Shown here: positions 9,001-12,001 of the stretch, piece by piece | Layout: each line of letters opens with the position of its first letter | Numbering within the stretch: the stretch's first letter is position 1 | Program-made: the position numbers and the translations under genes | The notes under the pieces: model-generated | The model's database searches: none | What the model saw: the letters and a program-made list of their open reading frames with translations, nothing else | What the model was told of the DNA's origin: nothing | Assembly (NCBI GenBank): GCA_032353305.1 | Contig: JAUCNG010337734.1 | Span: 1 to 12,001, forward strand | Origin: Cephalothrix spiralis | Taxonomy: Eukaryota; Nemertea; Palaeonemertea; Archinemertea; Cephalotrichidae | Direction: 5' to 3' | DNA length: 12,001 bases

Positions 9001-10578
9001 TTCTATTGAGCGGGTTTCTGCTTAGTGGAATTTCTGCTTAGTAGAATATCTGCTAAGTGGAAATTCACCTTATTGGTTGTGCTCTTTTTGTTCAATATAT
9101 AAACCTGCTCGCCAATTTTTAGACCCTCTAGATTAAAACATGATGTAACTTATTCTGCACATACAATGTATATGCTTTTAAAAGACGCATAAGCGACAAA
9201 CTGCGCAAAATGCAAAACACTTCTGGTCAATTATGTTGCTATATATTCCGTACTTAATTCCTGATTACCTTTTTTGAGTTTTCGTTAATTTGCCCTCTGA
9301 GATTATATCCGTTGATTTATGTTTCTCTTGCTATAATTATTAGGTTCATTATCTTTTTGACCGTTAGATTCTGGTAGATTATGAAGATTAATGGTCATAT
9401 TTATCTTTTGTTTACGTTTTTATTTCAGATCATCAAAAATCCGGTACTTTACCCCGGTCTATGCCAAGTAGAGATAGAGATCGTGAAGAATATGCAGATT
9501 CACTTAGAAAAAATGTTTTACATCATACTATAGAAAGAAATGGCCGAATTCCAAAAGTACGTATATGTAACATAAAGCTGTTTCTTAAATATCAGTATCA
9601 GTATGTAAATTAAGGTGGTGGTGTACCATAGAACAGCTCCCCGTGACTTAACATTCTTAATCTGACACTGAAACCTAGAGGACCTCCAGGTTTCAGGACT
9701 GTTTTCAAGCAAATAAATCGTTCGGCCGTTTTTAAGATCTACGCATGCGCGAATCAAATAAATCTGATTATGTTCATATTTCTATTTGTTGTAATACATT
9801 TAAATAAGTCTAAAACCGGCACTTCTCGTGGTGATCTTTATGAACTTTTGTCCGCTAATATCTTATAGTGTATTCATTTCTAAGTTGAGAGTAATTAAGA
9901 AATCTGTATGGTCTAACGCTCTCTCCATACCGATAAAGCACTCGGCCATTCTTAATTACTCTCAACTTAGAAATGAATACACTATAGTTAATGCTTGATA
10001 AAAAAACTTTACTAACAGCTAGAGAGACAGCTAGGTCTCGACGCTGGATGCTGGGTCATGCCGAATCTACAGAATCCTGTTAAGGCACGGGGAGCACAGA
10101 ATGACGTAAAATCGTATCGATATGCACATGGGCTCAACCAAATATTCATTATTACTACGGTATTTATTATTGCCTATCCGACCTCTTATCACCCTATACA
10201 CAACTGGACAAAATAATAAAGTTTTCTTGACTCTGGTCTAAAGATCTCCATGTAAAGGGGTCATTTTAAAATGTGCTAAGACTCCCCAATTTCCTATCGG
10301 TGGCTTTGCTGATTGAATCTGTACTCTATAGGGCTTCTACGTTAATTTGTCTGCATACTGTCTCGAGGGGAAATGTTGGAACTTTTAATTCTATCTCTAT
10401 CATTTATATCTTGCATGTCTTCTATTTTCAGGGTCAATCTAATGGTCATCCTGTTGGTCGAACAAAAACGCCGCCCCCGCCCCCTGCACGTTCAACTAGT
10501 CATCGAAATCCTGGTAGTCCGACACCGCCCTCTTACGGTAGTGGAACTTATAGACAACATAACGAGTACTTGTGCTGA
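1..10578 (+). CDS. Nephrin/SNS-like Ig-superfamily adhesion receptor, 3' part of gene (join of seven exons)
   Basis: The coding join is 1-85, 753-1037, 1382-1579, 6254-6414, 7278-7440, 9429-9556 and 10432-10578. All six introns are GT-AG and every junction keeps frame (phases 1,1,1,0,1,0). The product in view is 388 residues: the end of an Ig domain, one FN3 domain, one transmembrane helix and a tail of about 220 residues. An Ig-FN3-TM order is typical of nephrin, Drosophila SNS/Hibris and C. elegans SYG-2. These are plasma-membrane receptors that bind Kirrel/Neph-type partners at slit diaphragms, in myoblast fusion and in synapse choice. FN3 residues such as PGFNGGLKQAF and the tail motif YDRSLEDFS resemble human nephrin as I recall it. 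The N-terminus and most Ig domains lie upstream of the window. The family call is fairly firm; orthology to one member is inferred. No database search was possible. Confidence 0.85.
93..340 (+). mobile_element. Tandem pair of tRNA-like SINE units
   Basis: Two related units of about 130 bp sit head to tail. Unit 2 has an A-box-like stretch (taggtacagtggtaga, about 244-259) and a near-consensus B box, ggttcgaaccc, at 280-290. Unit 1 has the matching gtaggttcgaga at 147-158. Other landmarks repeat at the same offset: tttgaaatg, then a run ending in attgtcg, the gtaggttcga block (147 and 277), and ctgac-tccc (188 and 321). This fits a dimeric tRNA-derived SINE inserted just inside the intron 1 donor. 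The exact ends are not clear. Confidence 0.6.
341..752. other. Rest of intron 1, no gene seen
   Basis: AT-rich intron sequence ending in a T-rich tract and the acceptor for the FN3 exon. I see no further repeat or coding signal. Confidence 0.6.
753..1037 (+). CDS. Exon b: fibronectin type III domain
   Basis: This is a symmetric phase 1-1 exon of 285 nt (95 codons) that encodes a whole FN3 domain. It has an acceptor, ctatttttag, just before 753 and a donor, gtaagt, at 1038. FN3 hallmarks are visible: PTDLRV at the start, the core Trp in LAW, a Tyr-rich FRVRY strand, the TEYKLTVMAHN strand with its conserved Tyr, and the LGTGPPSNE end. PGFNGGLKQAF followed by RY is the pattern found in nephrin-type FN3 domains. 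One N-glycosylation sequon (NVT) lies near residue 10 of the domain. Codon use is more GC-rich than the flanking introns. Confidence 0.92.
1038..1381. other. Intron 2
   Basis: A short 344-bp GT-AG intron. It holds one degenerate copy (about 1277-1310) of the small gaaaaatagc / ttattttcac hairpin that also occurs twice in intron 3. Nothing else stands out. Confidence 0.7.
1277..1310. repeat. Small hairpin repeat, copy 1 (degenerate)
   Basis: The left arm gaaaaatagc and right arm gttattttcac pair imperfectly. The flanks (ttttaactgta before, actgcag after) resemble those of the copies at 1817 and 2355, so it looks like a diverged member of one short palindromic element. Confidence 0.45.
1382..1579 (+). 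CDS. Exon c: juxtamembrane stalk, transmembrane helix, start of cytoplasmic tail
   Basis: A phase 1-1 exon of 198 nt. The acceptor is tactgcag before 1382 and the donor is gtactt at 1580. A short acidic stalk (PKDEQLTSATDE) leads into a hydrophobic run of about 28 residues, from VPLIFVLSF to LLILYLI, which is a clear single-pass transmembrane helix. It contains one Cys and small residues (CAGA). RKRRRK follows at once as the stop-transfer signal, so the receptor is type I with the Ig/FN3 part outside. The tail begins with a Lys-rich linker. Confidence 0.92.
1817..1847. repeat. Small hairpin repeat, copy 2
   Basis: A perfect 11-bp inverted repeat, gtgaaaatagc (1817-1827) and gctattttcac (1837-1847), with a 9-nt loop. 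It is preceded by gttttaacgaaag and followed by tgacat. Confidence 0.6.
2355..2387. repeat. Small hairpin repeat, copy 3
   Basis: The same perfect 11-bp arms as the copy at 1817 (2355-2365 and 2377-2387) with an 11-nt loop. The flanks aactgaag on the left and tgaag on the right match the other copies. A partial copy (ttcaccgaagtt) follows near 2421. Confidence 0.6.
3860..4046. repeat. Minisatellite, about nine units of 19-21 bp
   Basis: Units start with ctgaaaattg at 3860, 3881, 3900, 3921, 3941, 3962, 3983 and 4004, plus a degraded one at about 4025. There are two successive variants: early units carry ctgaaaattgaaatattttt, and later ones have gtcat in place of gaaat. The usual 21-bp period is divisible by three, so it stays open on the minus strand as a repeating MTIFRKN-like peptide. 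I take this to be an artefact and not a gene. Confidence 0.9.
4436..4617 (+). repeat. MITE-like repeat, direct copy 1
   Basis: Starts ttattacactgtaatcggttc and ends gagtagtcgattggttcgaattt. The same landmarks recur in the same order at 4669-4878, including atgacgtcattatt and ctcagtttatgac. Confidence 0.75.
4669..4878 (+). repeat. MITE-like repeat, direct copy 2
   Basis: A direct copy of 4436-4617, offset 233 bp at the start and 260 bp at the end, so it is about 27 bp longer. It contains a perfect 16-bp hairpin (4728-4743 / 4754-4769) that is not intact in copy 1. Confidence 0.75.
4728..4769. repeat. Perfect 16-bp hairpin
   Basis: gcagctccgttgaatt is followed, after a 10-nt spacer, by its exact reverse complement aattcaacggagctgc. 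Confidence 0.85.
4824..4976. repeat. Foldback: inverted third copy of the MITE-like end
   Basis: The left arm (about 4824-4890: attactttatgagtagtcga, ggttcgaattt, attactcgaatttgcac) is mirrored by the right arm (about 4908-4976: gtgcaaattctcgtaat, cgaaccaaacgactaatcat, atacagtgt). The right arm is an inverted, diverged copy. The cluster 4436-4976 therefore has acactgt-type sequence at its left end and acagtgt at its right end, as terminal inverted repeats would. Confidence 0.75.
4977..5931. other. Intron 3, AT-rich part without genes
   Basis: Holds a repeat of the sequence accttcgggatttcgttataaatta (4988 on; compare 4629 on) and a 9-bp inverted pair ctcacgatt / aatcgtgag (5021, 5128). Four gagatg motifs occur at about 5327-5400. 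I see no coding or RNA gene. Confidence 0.5.
5932..6003 (+). mobile_element. tRNA-like SINE head
   Basis: gtttggctcaatgagttaac with cgcgcttg is a good tRNA A-box region (box at 5935-5946). tgttagaacctc (5991-6002) is a degenerate B box at a tRNA-like distance. There is no intact tRNA fold or acceptor stem, so a SINE or tRNA pseudogene is likelier than a working tRNA gene. The tail may run on to about 6170 but is not defined. Confidence 0.5.
6254..6414 (+). CDS. Exon d: tyrosine-rich cytoplasmic segment
   Basis: This 161-nt exon starts by completing a Gly codon (phase 1) and ends in phase 0. The acceptor is tacttttccag before 6254 and the donor is gtgaat at 6415. It encodes GVDPSDTGSQANTIEMYSGG and continues to DDLYKNYRE, with six tyrosines that could be phosphorylated. 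The stretch YDRSLEDFS closely resembles a segment of the human nephrin tail (YYRSLRDFS, recalled from memory), which is the best tail evidence for the family. The preceding intron is 4.67 kb, so a phase 1-1 cassette exon could be hidden there, but I did not find one. Confidence 0.88.
6415..6731. other. Intron 4, first part
   Basis: Unremarkable AT-rich intron sequence after the gtgaat donor. No gene or clear repeat seen. Confidence 0.5.
6732..6945 (+). repeat. Intron 4 direct repeat, copy 1
   Basis: Shares with 6998-7165, in order: ccctatttttt, cattttagagcaccccc, cccgta with tttttcaattttag, aacactt, aggttgcccg and tcatgagttta. It contains a run of ten G at 6863-6872. Confidence 0.75.
6998..7165 (+). 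repeat. Intron 4 direct repeat, copy 2
   Basis: The second, shorter copy. Its offset from copy 1 falls from 266 bp at the start to about 230 bp at the end because of internal deletions. Confidence 0.75.
7278..7440 (+). CDS. Exon e: cytoplasmic tail segment
   Basis: A 163-nt exon, phase 0 to phase 1. The acceptor has a long T-run ending ttttttttcag before 7278, and the donor is a consensus gtaagt at 7441. It encodes DETYPLRTGPYSPTRSDG, then a Ser/Gly-rich stretch and a Lys-rich stretch (NKKSKKTYLDD). Y-P and Y-S-P tyrosine contexts and TP/SP-like sites suggest phosphorylation. The reading frame stays open past the donor to a TAG at 7560-7562, so an unspliced form would be translatable for 40 extra codons (see findings). 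Confidence 0.85.
7441..7807. other. Intron 5, first part
   Basis: The first 122 bases stay open in the exon e frame up to TAG at 7560-7562. The rest may be the outer part of the foldback that follows. A minus-strand ORF here (7643-7906) is explained by that repeat. Confidence 0.5.
7808..8134. repeat. Long foldback element in intron 5
   Basis: The left arm (about 7808-7934) and right arm (about 7994-8134) are inverted, imperfect copies of about 130 bp. Paired blocks, left and right: tatacatagctg / cagctatgtata; tctgaacctag / ctaggttcaga; gagttttagggtt / aaccctaaaactc; gaccagattc / gaatctggtc. The loop is about 60 bp. Small ORFs on both strands with similar peptides (FFLRPRF, FFLLRSRF) arise from the two arms and are not genes. 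Confidence 0.85.
8135..8798. other. Intron 5, middle part
   Basis: Contains the small gaccttgacc / ggtcaaggtc inverted pair at 8187-8220. Otherwise it is AT-rich sequence with no gene that I can see. Confidence 0.5.
8799..9028. repeat. Foldback element in intron 5 (second)
   Basis: The left arm 8799-8847 starts cactaagcag and contains tagaaaatcaaaat. It is mirrored by the right arm 8971-9028 with attttgattttcta and ctgcttagtg. The right arm has a 9-bp insertion near its outer end. Two more ctgcttagt-like units (about 9034 and 9050) extend the right border. Confidence 0.8.
9029..9428. other. Intron 5, last part
   Basis: AT-rich sequence with short ctgcttagt-like repeats at its start and a T-rich acceptor tract at its end. 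No gene seen. Confidence 0.5.
9429..9556 (+). CDS. Exon f: basic cytoplasmic tail segment
   Basis: A 128-nt exon, phase 1 to phase 0. The acceptor is gtttttatttcag before 9429 and the donor is gtacgt at 9557. It encodes HHQKSGTLPRSMPSRDRDRE and goes on to a charged stretch ending ERNGRIPK. There is no recognisable domain, and the segment is probably disordered. It contains one tyrosine (EEYAD). An alternative donor a few bases on (gtatat at 9561) would break the frame with exon g, so the first GT is preferred. Confidence 0.82.
9632..10100. repeat. Foldback element in intron 6 with outer inverted ends
   Basis: The outer ends are inverted: cagctccccgtgacttaaca (9634-9653) matches the reverse complement of 10078-10097 (tgttaaggcacggggagcac) at 18 of 20 positions. 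The inner part contains a perfect 38-bp inverted repeat and a segment like the loop of the intron 5 foldback. Confidence 0.65.
9864..9986. repeat. Perfect 38-bp inverted repeat
   Basis: Arms 9864-9901 and 9949-9986 are exact reverse complements with a 47-nt spacer. The spacer itself has gtatgg / ccatac, which could extend the stem. Confidence 0.95.
10101..10431. other. Intron 6, last part
   Basis: No gene or repeat recognised. It ends in the tctattttcag acceptor. The open frame that starts at 10273 and runs into exon g is intron read-through. Confidence 0.5.
10432..10578 (+). CDS. Exon g (last): proline-rich end of the cytoplasmic tail
   Basis: This is the terminal exon. It begins in phase 0 after ctattttcag and ends at TGA 10576-10578, encoding 48 residues. 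RTKTPPPPPAR fits both orientations of SH3 ligand (+xxPxxP and PxxPx+). That suits a receptor that recruits Nck/Dock-type adaptors, though this role is inferred from the family. A second Pro patch is GSPTPPSYG. The C-terminal four residues, EYLC, have hydrophobic residues at positions 0 and -2, as in class II PDZ ligands, but with Cys where Val is more usual. Confidence 0.86.
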   Translation, partial: GQSNGHPVGRTKTPPPPPARSTSHRNPGSPTPPSYGSGTYRQHNEYLC

Positions 10579-10725
10579 TAACCGGTTAGCAAGTGATGTT
10601 TTCAGATAATCTTGATGTTAACAGTCAATTCTAATCTTTTTACTCCTTTTATCTAGTGATATTTGCATACCAGAACATGTCCTCAATTGAATTCAGATAA
10701 ATAAAGGGTGATTCTAGCGCAGTAG
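10579..10725 (+). other. Probable 3' UTR
   Basis: This AT-rich non-coding stretch follows the stop codon and runs to just beyond the first AATAAA. The 3' end is estimated from the usual 10-30 nt distance to cleavage and has not been observed. A later AATAAA at 11545-11550 could give a longer UTR that would contain two foldback elements. Confidence 0.5.
10700..10705 (+). promoter_or_regulatory. Candidate poly(A) signal AATAAA
   Basis: A canonical hexamer about 120 nt after the stop codon of exon g. A GT-containing stretch (tattgtggac, from about 10746) follows and could act as the downstream element. Confidence 0.6.
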
Positions 10726-10759
10726 CTATAATAACGGGCTCTATATATTGTGGACACGG

Positions 10760-10996
10760 CACTATATTCACCGGTAAAAGTGCTTCTTTGTTGATCAGTA
10801 AAACCCTTTTGTGGTATTGATCGATGATGACCCGGCATTATTTCCTGAAATTTTCAAAATTGCGGGTTGCTCAGTTTTAGAGAAATGCGCATGGTCGACT
10901 GAGCAACTAGCATTGAAATTTTTTAGGAAATAATGTCGGGATCATGGATCAAAACCACCAAAGGGTTTTACTGATCAACACCGGCGTATATAGTAG
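10760..10996. repeat. Foldback element downstream of the first poly(A) signal
   Basis: Main arms are 10790-10875 and 10898-10979. Paired blocks: gttgatcagtaaaaccc / gggttttactgatcaac; ttatttcctgaaattt / aaattttttaggaaataa; gttgctcagt / actgagcaac. Pairing resumes outside an insertion on the left, cactatattcaccggt against accggcgtatatagtag. The loop is 22 nt. Confidence 0.88.
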
Positions 10997-11428
10997 TGTG
11001 TGGATGTGATAAAATCACATCATCCATGTTGCCTTTCTAATATTTACTCTTTATAGGAAGTCAGTTAAATACTTTTTATAAGACGTTTGTACATTCGTTG
11101 CCTTACTATGATGAATTCAATTGCTATGCCATGCTCTGTAATCTGTATGCAATCTTAGTACTGTTTTGTTCATTGTGAAACCAAATTAATTGATTTAGTT
11201 TTAAAATTTATTCGTGTTACCTAAAATTTTAATAGGCACGGGAAAGTTCAAATCGCGCCTTCGGTGCTTATAGTCGTATATAGTCATAAGGCCAGTAATT
11301 GCCGTGATCTATGCATGTCATCGGCTCAGCAGCAGGTTTATTGCCGATGTTCTGGCAGCATTAATACATGTTCCCCTTCACTCTAATCTATCTGAACGAC
11401 TATAGTGTATTCAGTATTAACTTGGTAT
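10997..11428. other. 3' flank without genes
   Basis: Contains a small hairpin, gatgtgat-aaa-atcacatc (11003-11021). Otherwise no feature seen. Confidence 0.5.
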
Positions 11429-11540
11429 GAATAGAATGCATTTTGAATTTCTTTCTGCGATAAGTTTAAACGATTATGCCCTTTTCATGCTATTTCCGGT
11501 AAACTTATCGCAGAAAAAAAAATCTTGATGCATTCTATTC
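11429..11540. repeat. Inverted repeat with about 40-bp arms
   Basis: The left arm 11429-11468 (gaatagaatgca, then ttctgcgataagttta) is mirrored by 11500-11540 (taaacttatcgcagaa, then tgcattctattc). The arms are near-perfect except for an A/T-rich middle. The spacer is 31 nt. Confidence 0.88.
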
Positions 11541-11544
11541 AGAA

Positions 11545-11550
11545 AATAAA
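11545..11550 (+). promoter_or_regulatory. Possible distal poly(A) signal AATAAA
   Basis: A second AATAAA lies about 970 nt after the stop, right after the right arm of the inverted repeat at 11429-11540. In such AT-rich DNA it may be chance. Confidence 0.2.
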
Positions 11551-11686
11551 TCTAATAGAATCCAAAGCATCTTAAAAATTTTTAACACCCGAAATTGAAT
11601 TCCCATTCTTTCCATTTGATCTGTAAAAACTCCTTCTTTAAATGTAAAACAATTATCCAGATCCGACTTTTTTTTATTACACAATT

Positions 11687-12001
11687 GGACGGAAAATTGG
11701 CGAGGGCAAAATTGGTACATCCCCCCCCCCCAACGGTTTTGCATATTGGCAGGTATAGTTGACCCCCCACAAACTATATACTTCTGGAAAGATCTTGTAA
11801 AATGCTTTTCCCTCCGGGGGTTTAGATTTTTGCCCCACCCCTATGTGGGAGTGTGGGGCAAAAATGTAAGCCCTCCGAGGGATCAGCATTTTCCAAGACC
11901 TTTCCAGAAGTACACAAATGGATGGAAATTGGCGAGGGCAATTATTTTTGTACCAAAAGTGCCCCCCCCCAGCGGTTAAGCATCTTGGCGGAGAGTTGAC
12001 C
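11687..12001 (+). repeat. Tandem repeat array (about 235-bp unit), cut by the window end
   Basis: ggacggaaaattggcgaggg (11687 on), a C-run, aacggtt, gcat, ttggc and agttgacc (to 11763) recur in the same order from 11920 to 12001. At least one full unit and part of a second are present. The C-runs are 11 long (11721-11731) and 9 long (11962-11970). Confidence 0.85.
11779..11912. repeat. Palindrome inside the tandem unit
   Basis: tacttctggaaag, aaaatgc, ccctcc and tttttgccccac (11779-11838) are mirrored by gtggggcaaaaa, ccctccgaggg, gcatttt and ctttccagaagta (11853-11912). The loop is about 14 nt. Overlapping minus-strand ORFs here are by-products of this repeat. Confidence 0.88.

Noticed and set aside
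10273-10431. ATG-initiated ORF running into exon g, as if a separate 101-residue protein
   Set aside because: The upstream part is intron with a clear tctattttcag acceptor at the point where receptor-like sequence begins.
11535-11979. Overlapping glycine/proline-rich ORFs near the end of the window
   Set aside because: They translate C-runs and the palindrome of the tandem repeat in several frames. None has a domain.

Overview
The window reads as genomic DNA from a non-vertebrate animal. It is AT-rich and has one intron-split gene with GT-AG introns, tRNA-derived SINE-like repeats and many inverted-repeat (foldback) elements. It has no bacterial features: no ribosome binding sites, no operons and no long ORFs. 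The phylum cannot be fixed from the sequence. A marine invertebrate is only a guess.

The one gene I can support is the 3' end of a nephrin/SNS/Hibris-family immunoglobulin-superfamily adhesion receptor on the + strand. I rebuilt it from seven exons whose phases all agree: 1-85 (partial), 753-1037, 1382-1579, 6254-6414, 7278-7440, 9429-9556 and 10432-10578. Together they give 1167 nt, or 388 residues plus a stop. In order they encode the end of the last Ig domain, one fibronectin type III domain, one transmembrane helix with a basic stop-transfer cluster, and a cytoplasmic tail of about 220 residues. The tail has several tyrosines, a proline-rich SH3-ligand stretch and a hydrophobic C-terminus (-EYLC). 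The ORFs of 60-140 codons elsewhere in the window do not look like genes.

Layout. Intron 1 (86-752) starts with a tandem pair of tRNA-like SINE units. Introns 2 and 3 share a short hairpin found three times at about 540 bp spacing. Intron 3 (1580-6253) also carries a 21-bp minisatellite, a duplicated and partly inverted MITE-like cluster (4436-4976) and a second tRNA-like SINE (near 5932-6003). Intron 4 holds two direct copies of a roughly 200-bp repeat. Introns 5 and 6 hold long foldbacks, including a perfect 38-bp inverted repeat at 9864/9949. A candidate poly(A) signal lies at 10700-10705. The 3' flank holds two more foldbacks and the start of a tandem array (unit about 235 bp) whose unit contains a palindrome and C-runs.

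I found no convincing undescribed molecular system. The most noteworthy points are the density of independent foldback elements within and just after one gene, and the details of the receptor's cytoplasmic tail.
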